Below are positions 33,374 through 43,191 of a stretch of DNA of 64,000 nucleotides, piece by piece (positions within the stretch are counted from its first letter, which is position 1; the number at the start of each line of letters is the position of its first letter). The DNA lies in contig MKVW01000009.1 in assembly GCA_001898965.1 (NCBI GenBank), positions 1,466,522-1,530,521 of the forward strand. The letters are read 5' to 3'. The notes below the pieces were generated by a model. The model saw nothing but the letters and a program-made list of their open reading frames with translations. It ran no database searches and was not told the DNA's origin. Both the position numbers and the translations under genes were made by a program. The stretch comes from Rhizobiales bacterium 62-17. Its GTDB lineage: Bacteria; Pseudomonadota; Alphaproteobacteria; Rhizobiales; Beijerinckiaceae.

Positions 33374-34879
33374 TTGACTTCGACAACGCTGCCGCCAGAG
33401 GAAACCTCAGGAGCTTTTCCAGCCGACACGCGCGGCATGTTTCTGCGTGTCTTCCCCTCGATCATGCTGCCGATGTTTCTGGCAATCGCCGACCAGACGA
33501 TCGTCGCGACCGCCTTGCCGGCGATCGCCGCCTCGCTCGGCGATATCGAACATATTTCCTGGATCATCGTCAGCTATCTGATCGCCTCGACCATCGCCGC
33601 GCCGCTCTATGGCTATCTCGGCGATCGCTTCGGCCGCCGCCGGCTGATGTTCGTGGCGCTGGGCATTTATATGCTGGGCGCCGTTCTCAATTCGCTGGCG
33701 CCATCCGTCATGGTTTTGGCGATCACTCGTTTCGTGCAAGGCTTGGGCGGCGGCGGCTTGATGAGTATGTCGCAGGCGCTGATCGGCGAAGTGGTGCCGC
33801 CGCGCCAGCGCGGCAAATATCAAGGCTATCTCGCCGCCATTTCCGTCAGCGCCACCGCCATCGGCCCGCTGCTCGGTGCCTACCTTACGCTGACGTTCGG
33901 CTGGCGCTCGGTGTTCTTCATGAACATCCCGGCCGCCCTCATCGCCATTGTGCTGACCATGCGGTTGCGGGCGCGCCCTGGCAACAAGGGCGAATGGAAT
34001 TTCGATTTCCTCGGCCTGATATTGTTTACCTGCGTCGTCATCCCGACCTTGCTCGCTTTGCAGAACGCTCGCACGTTCGAGGTTTCGGCACTGCCGCTGA
34101 TCTTCGGTCTGTTCGCTTTCGCGGCTGCGGCGCTGTTTTTCCTGCTGCGGCAGGAGAGGAGCACGCCCTCGCCGCTGTTGCCGATCGATCTCATGCGCCA
34201 GCGCGGTGTGTGGATGACGCAACTCGTCGCCGTCGCCCACGGTGCGACATTGACCGCTTTTATCGCCTTCATGCCGCTCTATCTGCACATCATGAATATC
34301 GCGCCGCTGCAGCAGGTCGGCTGGATCCTGCTGACCTCGACGGCGTCGATCGCCACGGCCTCGATGTTGACGGGCCGTTTCATCACCCGCACCGGCATGA
34401 CCATGATCGCCCCGTCGGTGGGGCTGATCGTTGCGTGCCTCAGCATGATCAATTTCGCTTTTAACGCGGCGCATATGTCGTTCTTGCAGGTGGCGATCGC
34501 CGTTTGTATCGCCGCGCTTGGCATGGGCACGGTGATGAGCGTCGTGCAGGTGACGATCCAGACGCTTGCCGGTCGTCGCCGGCTGGGTGCGGCTTCGGGA
34601 TCGATCCAGCTTGCGCGTACGGTCGGTGCGGCGCTCGGCACCACTTTGTTCGCCACCGTGCTCTTTGCATCCCTGGCCTTGTCCGATGCGGACGCGGCGC
34701 AGATGTTCGCTGGCATCCTCAATCATGGCCCCGAAGCTTTACAGACCTTGGCTAGCGAACGGCGCGCGATCGTCATGGGCGAGATCGGCGCTGCCTTCCG
34801 CAACGCTTATTTGCTGCTGGCCATTCTCAGCGGCTGCGGCGCGGTGCTGGCTTGGTTCAATCCGTCGCGGCGCGTTTAG
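33374..34879 (+). CDS. MFS multidrug exporter, DHA2/EmrB-QacA type (14 spans)
   Basis: A roughly 501-residue exporter. Motifs: LAIADQTIVATALPAIAASLGD (motif D1), GYLGDRFGRRRLMFVAL (motif A), ITRFVQGLGGGGLMSMSQAL (motif B), and GPLLGAYLTLTFGWRSVFFMNIPAAL (motif C), with fourteen predicted membrane segments. It probably pumps out drugs or organic solutes. TTG 33374 follows a GGGACGAG site; in-frame alternatives are TTG 33257 and ATG 33437. It is divergent from modB across the ModE box, so molybdate-linked control is possible but unproven. Confidence 0.88.
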   Translation: MTSTTLPPEETSGAFPADTRGMFLRVFPSIMLPMFLAIADQTIVATALPAIAASLGDIEHISWIIVSYLIASTIAAPLYGYLGDRFGRRRLMFVALGIYMLGAVLNSLAPSVMVLAITRFVQGLGGGGLMSMSQALIGEVVPPRQRGKYQGYLAAISVSATAIGPLLGAYLTLTFGWRSVFFMNIPAALIAIVLTMRLRARPGNKGEWNFDFLGLILFTCVVIPTLLALQNARTFEVSALPLIFGLFAFAAAALFFLLRQERSTPSPLLPIDLMRQRGVWMTQLVAVAHGATLTAFIAFMPLYLHIMNIAPLQQVGWILLTSTASIATASMLTGRFITRTGMTMIAPSVGLIVACLSMINFAFNAAHMSFLQVAIAVCIAALGMGTVMSVVQVTIQTLAGRRRLGAASGSIQLARTVGAALGTTLFATVLFASLALSDADAAQMFAGILNHGPEALQTLASERRAIVMGEIGAAFRNAYLLLAILSGCGAVLAWFNPSRRV

Positions 34880-34888
34880 GAATATGAA

Positions 34889-34919
34889 AAGCCCGGCTCT
34901 GGCGATCAGAACCGGGCTT
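34889..34919. terminator. Bidirectional hairpin terminator between MFS and usp genes
   Basis: AAGCCCGGCTCTG pairs with CAGAACCGGGCTT (one mismatch) around a GCGAT loop, with A-rich bases on the left and TGATATTTG on the right. It lies between the ends of two convergent genes. Confidence 0.75.
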
Positions 34920-34948
34920 GATATTTGAAAGAGCGTTTGCGAGTCGGC

Positions 34949-35779
34949 TTAGTTGGCCATGAACACCGGCATTTTCGCCTTCGCCAGAATATGCGCGGTC
35001 GCGCCGCCAAAAATCATCTGCCGCAGGCGGCTCTGCGTGTAAGCGCCCTTGATCAAGAGATCGCCGCCAAGCTTTTCCGTCTGATCGAGGATGTCTTCGC
35101 CGGAACTCTTGCCGCCGGGATGGCTTACCGCTTCGACGGCGATGCCGTGGCGGGCCAGCATTTCGGCGCATTGCGCGCCGGTGGGGCCGTCGACGACAAA
35201 ATTCTCGACCGTCAGCACGATCACTTTCTTGGCTTTCTTGAGCAAAGGCATCGCGAAAGCCGTGGCGCGCGCCGTTTCCGTGCTCTGATTCCACGAGATG
35301 ACGATCGTGTCACCGAAGCTCGCCGGCGTCTTCGGCGGCGCCAGCATGATCGGCCGGCCGCTTTCGAACAGCGCCGCTTCGGCTGTGGCCATGCGAGGGT
35401 CGCCACGCTCAGAGCCAGGACGGCCCAAGACGGTGATGTCGAAGACGCGCGCGAGGCTCGCCACCTGGCTGTCGCCAAGGGAATGATCGCCGGACCAGGC
35501 CTGGGAGGGGCCGCTGCCATCGGGCGATTTACCGCCGATGCCGGCGGCCGACATGGTCGTGTCGAACTTGCGATGCGCTTCCTCGGCCAGCTCCTTCCAA
35601 GAGTTCTGGTCGTTGATCGTCCAGCTCACGGGCATGTCGAAAGCCACGAGGTCGGGAAGATCGGGCCCCAATGGCGTGCCTTCGATATAGCTGTCGAATT
35701 TGCGCGCCAGCACCAGAGCGGTCTGCAGAACAGAATCGACCGTCGAGTGCATCTCGATAGGCACCAGAATGTTTTTCAT
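34949..35779 (-). CDS. Universal stress protein, double-domain length
   Basis: A 276-residue protein beginning MKNILVPIEMHSTVDSVL, with the UspA-type ending GGDLLIKGAYTQSRLRQMIFGGATAHIL and MPVFMAN. The second half has the nucleotide-loop pattern GAYTQSRLRQMIFGG. It is twice the length of a single UspA domain, so two tandem copies are likely, the first degenerate. Role: cytoplasmic stress response; no specific partner is visible. ATG 35779 with AAGGGG upstream is chosen over a 5-codon longer start. Confidence 0.85.
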   Translation of the reverse strand: MKNILVPIEMHSTVDSVLQTALVLARKFDSYIEGTPLGPDLPDLVAFDMPVSWTINDQNSWKELAEEAHRKFDTTMSAAGIGGKSPDGSGPSQAWSGDHSLGDSQVASLARVFDITVLGRPGSERGDPRMATAEAALFESGRPIMLAPPKTPASFGDTIVISWNQSTETARATAFAMPLLKKAKKVIVLTVENFVVDGPTGAQCAEMLARHGIAVEAVSHPGGKSSGEDILDQTEKLGGDLLIKGAYTQSRLRQMIFGGATAHILAKAKMPVFMAN

Positions 35780-35893
35780 TGTATCCCCTTCCAACGTCCA
35801 CTGCCGTCGGCCCCTTCACCGGGACAGCACATGTAAATTACACCCGCCGCGCGTTTGGCAAAAGAGTGTGTTCACAACGTCGGGAAGGCCCGA

Positions 35894-36379
35894 TTAGTTG
35901 CCATGCTCTTTTAAAAATTTAGAAAAAGCGGCGAGCGATACGTCGGATACATGATGTTCGATGCCCTCGGCATCGGCTTCCGCCGCCTCGAGGGGAACGC
36001 CGATGGCGACAAGCACATCGACCACCAGGCGATGGCGCGCGCGCACGCGGTCGGCGAGCTGATGGCCCGCGTCGGTCAGGAAGACGCCACGATACGGCTT
36101 GGATGTCGCCAGCCCTTCGCGCTTCAGGCGCGAGATCGACTTGATGGCGGTTGCGTGGGAGACGCCGAGCCGGCGCGCCACGTCGGTCGGCCGTGCTTCG
36201 CCCTGGTTGGCGAGAAGATCGGCGATCAGCTCGACATAGTCTTCCATCAGCGCGGTCGACTGGGCCGTCCGCGTTTTGCCGAATCGACTCGCCTGGGTTG
36301 TCTCGGCGGGCATGGCAACCGGCGCCGCCGCAGGCTGCGGCTTTCCTTTCAATACCATACCCTTCAAAGCCATATCCAT
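35894..36379 (-). CDS. mntR: MntR-like manganese-responsive regulator (DtxR/MntR family)
   Basis: A 161-residue DtxR-family protein. The winged HTH lies at about residues 50-110 (YVELIADLLANQGEARPTDVARRLGVSHATAIKSI in pattern, then LKREGL and GVFLTDAGHQLA), and the dimer domain carries the metal ligands in ARHRLVVDVLVAIGV, DAEGIEHHVSD and SKFL. It lacks an SH3 domain, which fits MntR rather than DtxR. Family role: represses manganese uptake when Mn2+ is ample. No mntH lies in the window. ATG 36379 is preferred over a TTG 57 bases upstream. Confidence 0.88.
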   Translation of the reverse strand: MDMALKGMVLKGKPQPAAAPVAMPAETTQASRFGKTRTAQSTALMEDYVELIADLLANQGEARPTDVARRLGVSHATAIKSISRLKREGLATSKPYRGVFLTDAGHQLADRVRARHRLVVDVLVAIGVPLEAAEADAEGIEHHVSDVSLAAFSKFLKEHGN

Positions 36380-36639
36380 CTCCGGCCGATCCGGCCGCCG
36401 TTGGGGCAACAATGGCCAAATCCGCGGCGCCGTCAACTTTAGCGGATCGCGGGCAGGATGTCGTTCAGTCTGGCTGACATTGGAAATATTCTCAATGAGG
36501 GCCTGCCGCTGCCCGAACCTCTGCTTAGGCTACCCTCAAGGCAAAGGACTGGTCATCGGCGGGGTGGCCCCGTAAAAGGCACCCAGAATGTCGGTGGCCC
36601 GGCAATGTGAGCTGTGGCCGGCAGAAATGGAGCGGGTCG

Positions 36640-37845
36640 ATGAATGACGTTTTCCTGTGCGCGGGTGTCCGCACGCCTGTCGGCCGTTATGGCGGTTCGC
36701 TCTCTTCCGTTCGGCCGGACGATCTGTTGGCACATGTGCTCAAGACCCTGGTGGCGAAAGTGCCGCAGGTGCCGGTCTCAGCCATCGAAGAAGTGTTCGC
36801 CGGCTGCGCCAATCAGGCGGGCGAGGACAACCGCAACGTCGCCCGCATGGGCCTTCTGCTCGCCGGCATTCCGCTTGACGTGCCGGGCGTTACCTTGAAC
36901 CGGCTGTGCGGCTCGGGCCTTGATGCCGTGGGTTCGGCGGCGCGCGCCATTCGCGCGGGCGAAATGGAAGTCGCCATCGCCAGCGGTGTCGAGAGCATGT
37001 CGCGCGCGCCCTTCGTGATGGGCAAGGCGACGGAAGCCTTCTCACGTCAGGCGTCGGTGGAAGACACGACCATCGGCTGGCGTTTCATCAATCCGCAGAT
37101 GCGCGCGCAATATGGCGTCGATGCCATGGGCGAGACGGCGGAAAATCTCGCCGCCGAGCGGCAGATATCCCGTGAAGATCAGGATGCCTTCGCGTTACGC
37201 AGCCAGAACCGCGCCGCCAAGGCAATCGAGAACGGTCGTCTTGGCCGCGAGATCGTCGCCGTCGAGATCAAGGACCGCAAGGGCAATGTGACCGTGGTCG
37301 ACCGCGACGAACATCCGCGCGCCACCACGCTGGAAAAGCTCGCGGCCTTGAAGGCGATCTTCCGCAAGGATGGTTCGGTGACCGCAGGCAATGCCTCTGG
37401 CGTCAACGACGGCGCGGCCGCCGTGCTGATCGCGTCGGGCAAGGCGGTGCAGAAATATGGTCTGCAGCCGCTCGCCAAGATCACAGGCCTCGCCACGGCC
37501 GGCGTGCCGCCGCGCATCATGGGTATTGGTCCGGCACCCGCGACGCGCAAGCTGATGGAGCGGCTCGGCCTGAAGATTTCCGATTTCGATGTCATCGAAC
37601 TCAACGAAGCTTTCGCCGCGCAGGCGCTCGCCGTCACCCGCGATCTCGGCCTGCCTGATGACGCCGAACACATCAATCCGAACGGCGGCGCCATCGCCAT
37701 CGGTCATCCGCTGGGCATGTCGGGCGTGCGTATCGCGCTGTCGGCCGCCATCGAAATGAACGATCGCAAGGCCAAGCGCGCGCTCGCCACTATGTGCATC
37801 GGCGTCGGCCAGGGCATTTCGCTCGGCCTCGAAAGCGTCAACTGA
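36640..37845 (+). CDS. pcaF: Acetyl-CoA acyltransferase, 3-oxoadipyl-CoA thiolase type
   Basis: A 401-residue thiolase. Active-site cysteine in [16 protein letters not shown] (about residue 90), the second His/Cys residues in [16 protein letters not shown] and TMCIGVGQG, and the [13 protein letters not shown] loop are all present. Length and the [22 protein letters not shown] and [13 protein letters not shown] segments match PcaF/PaaJ-like enzymes, which split 3-oxoadipyl-CoA in protocatechuate or phenylacetate catabolism, though general acetyl-CoA acetyltransferase activity cannot be excluded. ATG 36640 fits the family start [19 protein letters not shown]. Confidence 0.82.
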   Translation: MNDVFLCAGVRTPVGRYGGSLSSVRPDDLLAHVLKTLVAKVPQVPVSAIEEVFAGCANQAGEDNRNVARMGLLLAGIPLDVPGVTLNRLCGSGLDAVGSAARAIRAGEMEVAIASGVESMSRAPFVMGKATEAFSRQASVEDTTIGWRFINPQMRAQYGVDAMGETAENLAAERQISREDQDAFALRSQNRAAKAIENGRLGREIVAVEIKDRKGNVTVVDRDEHPRATTLEKLAALKAIFRKDGSVTAGNASGVNDGAAAVLIASGKAVQKYGLQPLAKITGLATAGVPPRIMGIGPAPATRKLMERLGLKISDFDVIELNEAFAAQALAVTRDLGLPDDAEHINPNGGAIAIGHPLGMSGVRIALSAAIEMNDRKAKRALATMCIGVGQGISLGLESVN

Positions 37846-37865
37846 TTTGAACTGAGGATCGTGCC

Positions 37866-38687
37866 ATGAAGGTCGCGCTCATCCAGATGAATTCCGGTTC
37901 GGACAAGGCGGCCAATTTGGCGCAGGCGCAGAAACTCATCGCGCAGGCCGTCGCCGAGGAAAAGCCCGATTGGATTTGCCTGCCTGAAGTCTTCGACTTC
38001 ATGGGCGGTTCACGGGCGCAGAAGCGCGAGGCGGCGGAAAAGCTGCCTGGCGGTCCTGCCTATACGATGTTGCAGACCATGGCCAAAACCCATGGCGTGT
38101 TCATCCATGGCGGCTCGATCCTCGAAGCGATCGACGGTGAGGAGCGGATCGGCAATACGACGGTCGCTTTCGATCGCGAGGGGCGCGAACTGGCGCGCTA
38201 TCGCAAGATCCATATGTTCGACATCACCGCGCCGGACGGCCAGCAATATAACGAGAGCGCGGCTTTCCGTCCCGGCGATGCGGTCGTCACCTATGAGTGC
38301 GAAGGCGTCACGATCGGCTGCGCCATCTGCTACGATCTGCGCTTTCCCTATCTCTTCCAGGCCTTGGCCGAGAAGGGCGCCGAGGTGATCGCGCTGCCGG
38401 CGGCTTTCACCTTGCAGACCGGCAAGGATCATTGGGACGTGCTGTGCCGGGCGCGCGCCATCGAGACGGAAACTTACTTTTGCGCTGCGGGCCAGACCGG
38501 CACGCATATGCAGGGCAACGAACCGCGCATGACCTACGGCCATTCGCTCGTCGCCGATCCGTGGGGCCATGTGGTCGCCAAGGCGTCCGATGGCGTTGGT
38601 TATGTGGCGACGCGCATCGATGTGGAGCGCGTGAAGAAAGTGCGCGCGATGATTCCGGTGGCGCAGCATCGGCGCAAGCTGGGATAA
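37866..38687 (+). CDS. Nitrilase-superfamily carbon-nitrogen hydrolase (Nit2/omega-amidase-like)
   Basis: A 273-residue hydrolase with the Glu-Lys-Cys triad: E in ICLPEVFDFM, K in RYRKIHMFDI and C in IGCAICYDLRFPYLF. Length and the GGSILEA and QTGTHMQGNEPRMTYGHS segments match the Nit1/Nit2 group, which repairs deaminated glutathione or cleaves omega-amides. It follows the thiolase by 20 bases, so the two are probably co-transcribed. Confidence 0.88.
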   Translation: MKVALIQMNSGSDKAANLAQAQKLIAQAVAEEKPDWICLPEVFDFMGGSRAQKREAAEKLPGGPAYTMLQTMAKTHGVFIHGGSILEAIDGEERIGNTTVAFDREGRELARYRKIHMFDITAPDGQQYNESAAFRPGDAVVTYECEGVTIGCAICYDLRFPYLFQALAEKGAEVIALPAAFTLQTGKDHWDVLCRARAIETETYFCAAGQTGTHMQGNEPRMTYGHSLVADPWGHVVAKASDGVGYVATRIDVERVKKVRAMIPVAQHRRKLG

Positions 38688-38700
38688 GGCCTGCATCTTC

Positions 38701-38902
38701 GTGTCATCCCGGACGCCGCAGGCGATCCGGAAACCAGGGCGAGCGATGAACACCACACCGTCATTGCGAGAAGCGTAGCGACGAAGCAATCTAGGGGCGT
38801 GTGGTAAGGCGCCTGGATTGCTTCGCTTCGCTCGCAATGACGGTGAAGATTCTACCGTTTGGCCCCTGGATACCGGAGCGCCTGCGGCGTCCGGTATGAC
38901 AC
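38701..38902. repeat. Nested palindromic repeat cluster A-B-B'-A'
   Basis: Half-element A (38701-38739, starts GTGTCATCCCGGACGCCGC) pairs with its inverted copy at 38862-38902 (ends GGTATGACAC). Inside lies half-element B (38757-38796, starts ACCGTCATTGCGAG) with its inverted copy at 38812-38844 (CAATGACGGT). It sits between the convergent ends of the nitrilase gene and glyS and could fold into a long hairpin that stops transcription from both sides. Confidence 0.85.
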
Positions 38903-38920
38903 AGAGGCTTCGGCGCGCCG

Positions 38921-41104
38921 TTATCCCGCGATCTTCGAGAAATCCGCCACGCCATGCACGGCGCGCCGCAACGCGTTGAGCAGGCGCAGACGGTTGAGGC
39001 GTTTCGCTGGATCGGGATCGTTGACGGTCACGTCGGTGAAGAAGGCATCGACCGGGGCGCGCAGTTTCGACAGCGCGCCCATGGCGCCGGCGTAATTTTC
39101 CTGCGCGATGGCTTGCGTCGCTTCCTTCGCGGCGACATCGATGCCGCCAGCCAGCGCCGCTTCCGGCGCGCTCGCGGAGGCATCGGCGGCATAGGCGCCT
39201 TCGAACGCGCTTGCGTCCTTTTCCTTCTTCTCCTCGGCGCGAATGATATTGGCGGCGCGCTTGTAGCCGGCCAGCAGGTTCTTGCCGTCTTCCGTATCGA
39301 GGAAGGAGCCGAGCGCATCCACGCGACGCACGATCGTCAGCAGATCGTCATTGGCCGAGCCGTCGCCCATCGCCAACACAGCGTCGATAAGATCGTGCCG
39401 CGCGCCCTTGTCGCGCAGATAGACTTTCAGGCGATCGTGGAAGAAGGCGAGGAGATCGGCATGGGTCTTCTCCGCTCCGGCATTGCCGACGGAAAGATGG
39501 GAAGCCGCATCGGCGAAAGCCGGCAGCAGTTTCAAGCGCACGTTGTTTTCGAGCACGAGCCGGATCACGCCCAGCGCCGCGCGGCGCAGCGCATAAGGAT
39601 CCTTGCTGCCGGTCGGCTTTTCGTCGATGGCCCAGAAGCCGATGAGCGTATCGAGTTTGTCGGCGAGTGCCACGGCGATGCTGGTCGGCGTGTTCGGCAC
39701 GCGATCGGTGGGGCCTTGCGGCTTATAGTGTTCCTCGAGCGCCGCGCAGACATCAGCGGCTTCGCCTTGCAGCTCCCCATAGCGGCGGCCCATCAGGCCT
39801 TGCGTCTCGGGAAATTCGCCGACCACTTCGGTCATCAAATCGGCTTTGCATAACGCTGCGGCGCGTTGGACACGCGCGACATCAGCACCGACGAGCGGCG
39901 CCAGTTTGCCGGCCAGCGCCTTGATGCGTTCCACACGCGCACCCTGCGTGCCGAGCTTCTCGTGGAACACGACGTTGAGATGGGCGAGCTTGCCCATGCG
40001 CTGGTCGAGCGGCTTGTCGAGATCGAGGCCGAGCGTCTGCGCGTTATCAGCATAATCCTTCGCGTCGGGCAGGGGCTTGCGGTCCGTCTCCCAGAAATAC
40101 AGGGCATCGGACAGGCGCGCGCGTACCACGCGGCCATTGCCGGCAGCGATCTTGGTGCCGCCATCCGTTGCCTCGATGTTCGAGGTCAAAAGGAATTTAT
40201 TGGCGAGCTTGCCGTCCGGCTTACGCAGCACGAAACATTTCTGATTGGCGCGGATCGTCGCGCGGATCACTTCGCCGGGAATGTCGAGGAAGGCTTCTTC
40301 GAACGTGCCCATCAGCACCACGGGCCATTCGACGAGGCCGGCGACTTCCTCAAGCAGGCTTTCGTCCTCGACGAGTTCGAGTCCTTGCGCGAAGGCGAGT
40401 TCCTTCGCATCGTTGAGAATGATTTGCTTGCGCCGCTCCGCGTCGAGAACGACCTTGGCTTTTTCAAGTGCCGGCACGTAATCGTCGAAGCGCCGTACCT
40501 TGATGTCGCCCGGCGCGAGGAAGCGATGGCCCTTCGTCACATTGCCCGCGCGAATGCCGTCGACTTCGAAGGGAACGATCTCCGGCTCTTCGGTTTCCAA
40601 TCCGAATGTGGCGAGGATCGAATGCAAGGGCCGCACCCAGCGCAGCGCATCGCTGCGCACGGAGGCGGCGCCCCAGCGCATCGATTTCGGCCAGGGGAAG
40701 GTTTTGATGATGCCGGGCAGGATGTCGGCGAGCACATCGATGGTCGCGCCGCCGCTGCGCTCGATCACCGCCACGTAGAATTCGCCCTTGCCCTTCGGGT
40801 CCTTCTCGATCTTGGCTTGATCGAGCGAGGCGAGGCCGGCGCTTTTGAGAAAGCCCTGGACGGCGGCGTCAGGCGCGCCGACGCGCGGCCCCTTCTTTTC
40901 CTCGCGGGTGTCGGGCTGGCGCGCCGGCAGGCCGGCGATATGCAAGGCGAGACGGCGCGGCGTCGCGAAGGCGACGGCACCCTCATAGGTCAGGCCGCGC
41001 TCGACCAGCGCATTGGTGACGAGGCGCTTGAGGTCGTCCGACGCCTGCTTTTGCATGCGGGCCGGAATTTCTTCGCTGAACAGTTCAAGAAGCAGATCGG
41101 GCAT
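38921..41104 (-). CDS. glyS: Glycyl-tRNA synthetase beta subunit
   Basis: A 727-residue protein starting [18 protein letters not shown], the usual GlyS N terminus, with [34 protein letters not shown] and FLLTSNIEA in the tRNA-binding core, and the DALR-like C-terminal region ending in [17 protein letters not shown]. It forms the (alpha-beta)2 enzyme with GlyQ and carries tRNA-binding function. Both genes are on the minus strand, glyQ upstream, but separated by an unusually long 512-base gap. Confidence 0.97.
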   Translation of the reverse strand: MPDLLLELFSEEIPARMQKQASDDLKRLVTNALVERGLTYEGAVAFATPRRLALHIAGLPARQPDTREEKKGPRVGAPDAAVQGFLKSAGLASLDQAKIEKDPKGKGEFYVAVIERSGGATIDVLADILPGIIKTFPWPKSMRWGAASVRSDALRWVRPLHSILATFGLETEEPEIVPFEVDGIRAGNVTKGHRFLAPGDIKVRRFDDYVPALEKAKVVLDAERRKQIILNDAKELAFAQGLELVEDESLLEEVAGLVEWPVVLMGTFEEAFLDIPGEVIRATIRANQKCFVLRKPDGKLANKFLLTSNIEATDGGTKIAAGNGRVVRARLSDALYFWETDRKPLPDAKDYADNAQTLGLDLDKPLDQRMGKLAHLNVVFHEKLGTQGARVERIKALAGKLAPLVGADVARVQRAAALCKADLMTEVVGEFPETQGLMGRRYGELQGEAADVCAALEEHYKPQGPTDRVPNTPTSIAVALADKLDTLIGFWAIDEKPTGSKDPYALRRAALGVIRLVLENNVRLKLLPAFADAASHLSVGNAGAEKTHADLLAFFHDRLKVYLRDKGARHDLIDAVLAMGDGSANDDLLTIVRRVDALGSFLDTEDGKNLLAGYKRAANIIRAEEKKEKDASAFEGAYAADASASAPEAALAGGIDVAAKEATQAIAQENYAGAMGALSKLRAPVDAFFTDVTVNDPDPAKRLNRLRLLNALRRAVHGVADFSKIAG

Positions 41105-41616
41105 TGGACGCGGCGGACCGCGAGACCGCCCCTTTCAGAAAAATGACGGCCGGACGTGCCGACCGAGTGCTGCGCTGCTGTTCGCAAACGCGCGCCGCCG
41201 GGTCAAGTGCGTGCGCAGCCTGTCGAAAAAGAGGAGGAAAATGCCCTTGCATGGGGTTGTTCCTCAGAATCGCGCGATACCCCCTCCCGGATGGCTTCGC
41301 TGCGCCCACCAAAGCCCCTGTGCCGCGACGTCCGCCTCGATGACGACCGGCGCAAAAATACGATGAGCCGGCGGCGGAATTATGTTCTTGATTTGTTCTT
41401 ACCGATGATCCCTGAAGACAATGTGCCGGAGCCTTGGTGTCATCCCGAACGCGCCGACGGCGCGATCCGGGAACCAGGGGCGAGCGGTAGAGTCTGCAAT
41501 CCCCAGCGGTGAAGCGGCGCTCGCGATCAACCAAGATTTCGTCACGCGCCCCTGGTTCCCGGATCACGCTTCGCGTGTCCGGGATGACACTGAGGTTGTG
41601 CAAAAAGCGATTCCCT
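41105..41616. other. 512-base gap between glyQ and glyS, mostly repeat-derived
   Basis: No convincing gene on either strand; the open frames here are short and antisense to one another. Bases 41436-41593 are an A-type palindromic repeat. The remaining bases next to glyS must hold either read-through from glyQ or a separate promoter. Confidence 0.6.
41436..41593. repeat. Palindromic repeat, A type, between glyQ and glyS
   Basis: GGTGTCATCCCGAACGCG...CGATCCGGGAACCAGGGG (41436-41482) is matched by an inverted copy CCCCTGGTTCCCGGATCACG...GTCCGGGATGACAC (41547-41591). The middle contains GGTAGAG, a motif shared with other copies in this window. Confidence 0.85.
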
Positions 41617-42528
41617 CTAAGCGCCGCCGCCGTCGGTCTTCAGCCAGGCCGCGCCGCAGGCCTTGGCCAGTTCGCGCACGCGCAGGATGTAGCTCTGCCG
41701 TTCCGTTACCGAGATCACGCCGCGTGCGTCGAGCAGGTTGAAGCGGTGCGAGGCCTTGATGCACTGGTCATAGGCCGGCAGCACCAGTTCGTGCCGATTG
41801 CCCTTGTCGCCCTTTTCCAAAAGCGCCTTGCACTCGGTCTCGGCGTCGCGGAAGTGCTGAAACAGCAGCGCCGTGTCGGCATATTCGAAATTGTGCCGCG
41901 AATATTCCTGCTCGGCTTGCAGGAAAACGTCGCCATAGGTGACTTTCGCGTCGCCTTCGCCGCCGTTGAAATTCAGGTCGTAGACGTTCTCGACGCCCTG
42001 CACATACATGGCGAGCCGTTCGAGACCATAGGTCAATTCGCCGGAGACCGGCGCGCATTCGAAGCCCGCCACCTGCTGAAAATAGGTGAACTGGCTCACT
42101 TCCATGCCGTCGCACCAGCATTCCCAGCCCAGGCCCCAGGCGCCCAAGGTCGGGCTTTCCCAGTCGTCCTCGACGAAGCGGATGTCATGCACTTTGGCGT
42201 CGACGCCGATGGCGGCGAGCGAGCGCAGGTAGAGATCCTGCAAATCCGGCGGCGATGGCTTCAGGATCACCTGAAATTGATAGTAGTGCTGCAGCCGGTT
42301 CGGGTTCTCGCCATAGCGGCCGTCCTTCGGCCGGCGCGAGGGCTGCACATAGGCGGCTTTCCAGGATTTCGGGCCAAGCGACCGCAAGGTCGTCGCCGGA
42401 TGGAACGTTCCGGCGCCCACTTCCATGTCATAGGGTTGCAGGATGACGCAGCCCTGTTCCGCCCAGAAGGTCTGCAAGGTCAAAATGAGCCCTTGGAAGG
42501 ACTTGGACGGATCGAGAGAGGCGGACAT
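41617..42528 (-). CDS. glyQ: Glycyl-tRNA synthetase alpha subunit
   Basis: A 303-residue class II synthetase subunit: [24 protein letters not shown] start pattern, [56 protein letters not shown] (motif 2 region), [18 protein letters not shown] [22 protein letters not shown] and [15 protein letters not shown] motif 3 ([15 protein letters not shown]). It carries glycine activation. Confidence 0.97.
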   Translation of the reverse strand: MSASLDPSKSFQGLILTLQTFWAEQGCVILQPYDMEVGAGTFHPATTLRSLGPKSWKAAYVQPSRRPKDGRYGENPNRLQHYYQFQVILKPSPPDLQDLYLRSLAAIGVDAKVHDIRFVEDDWESPTLGAWGLGWECWCDGMEVSQFTYFQQVAGFECAPVSGELTYGLERLAMYVQGVENVYDLNFNGGEGDAKVTYGDVFLQAEQEYSRHNFEYADTALLFQHFRDAETECKALLEKGDKGNRHELVLPAYDQCIKASHRFNLLDARGVISVTERQSYILRVRELAKACGAAWLKTDGGGA

Positions 42529-42765
42529 GGGGACCCTATGAAAGCATTTTCAGGCGAAGGGGAGACCGGTTCGCGTGAAGAAAATGCGGCGAAGCGACGA
42601 AAATCGCGCGCAAACTAGTCGGCGATGCCCTCACGGTCAAACGACACCGGAACCGGCCATATGAATGCCATATGAACAATTACATAAGTAGTTATTCAGG
42701 TACGATGGCTCAGGGTTGTCGCATGGGCTGAATGCCCAGCGAACACTCCAGGGATGGAGGTTGTC

Positions 42766-43116
42766 ATGTCTCTCATCAATCGCGTTGCAATCAATCGTAT
42801 CGCACGGGCCGGTGCGATCGCTGCCATCGTCGCCTTGGGCGCGGTGAGCTTCTCCGAAACGGCGTCCGCTGCGCACGGCGGTCATGGTGGCGGCGGCTTT
42901 CACGGTGGCGGGGGCTTCCATGGCGGTGGCGGCTGGCATGGCGGTGGAGGCTTCCGCGGTGGCGGTTGGCGTGGTGGCGGGTTCTATCGCCCCGGTCCCC
43001 GTTTCTACGGCGGCGGCTACGGCTTCTACGGTCCAGTCTATGGCTACAGCTGCATTCGCCGGGTCTGGGCGCCAACCCCTTGGGGTTGGCAGTGGGTGAA
43101 CCGTCGCGTTTGCTGA
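42766..43116 (+). CDS. Small secreted Gly/His-rich protein
   Basis: A 116-residue protein with a signal peptide (RAGAIAAIVALGAVSFSETASAA) and a mature part of repeated G-G-G-F/W-H/R blocks, then a short tail with CIRRVWAPTPWGWQWVNRRVC, whose two cysteines may pair. Rhizobiales encode many such small exported proteins of unknown function. ATG 42766 follows a GGAGG site; an ATG four codons upstream is weaker. Confidence 0.75.
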   Translation: MSLINRVAINRIARAGAIAAIVALGAVSFSETASAAHGGHGGGGFHGGGGFHGGGGWHGGGGFRGGGWRGGGFYRPGPRFYGGGYGFYGPVYGYSCIRRVWAPTPWGWQWVNRRVC

Positions 43117-43136
43117 GATCGACGCGTCTTCATGGC

Positions 43137-43156
43137 GTTCGGCGAGTCCGCCGAAC
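43137..43156. terminator. Possible hairpin terminator between convergent genes
   Basis: GTTCGGCG and CGCCGAAC pair perfectly around an AGTC loop, in the gap between the Gly-rich gene and the convergent methyltransferase. No T tract follows, so the call is tentative. Confidence 0.4.
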
Positions 43157-43191
43157 TGTGAAACGCCCGAACTTTGAAACGCTGTGAAAAG

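Noticed and set aside
33407-34726. 439-codon minus-strand frame opposite the MFS gene
   Set aside because: Low-complexity Arg/His/Gln-rich translation with no domain, caused by the hydrophobic codons of the exporter.
41105-41435. T-box or other riboswitch upstream of glyS
   Set aside because: No T-box core or other riboswitch element is visible, and T-boxes are not expected in this group.
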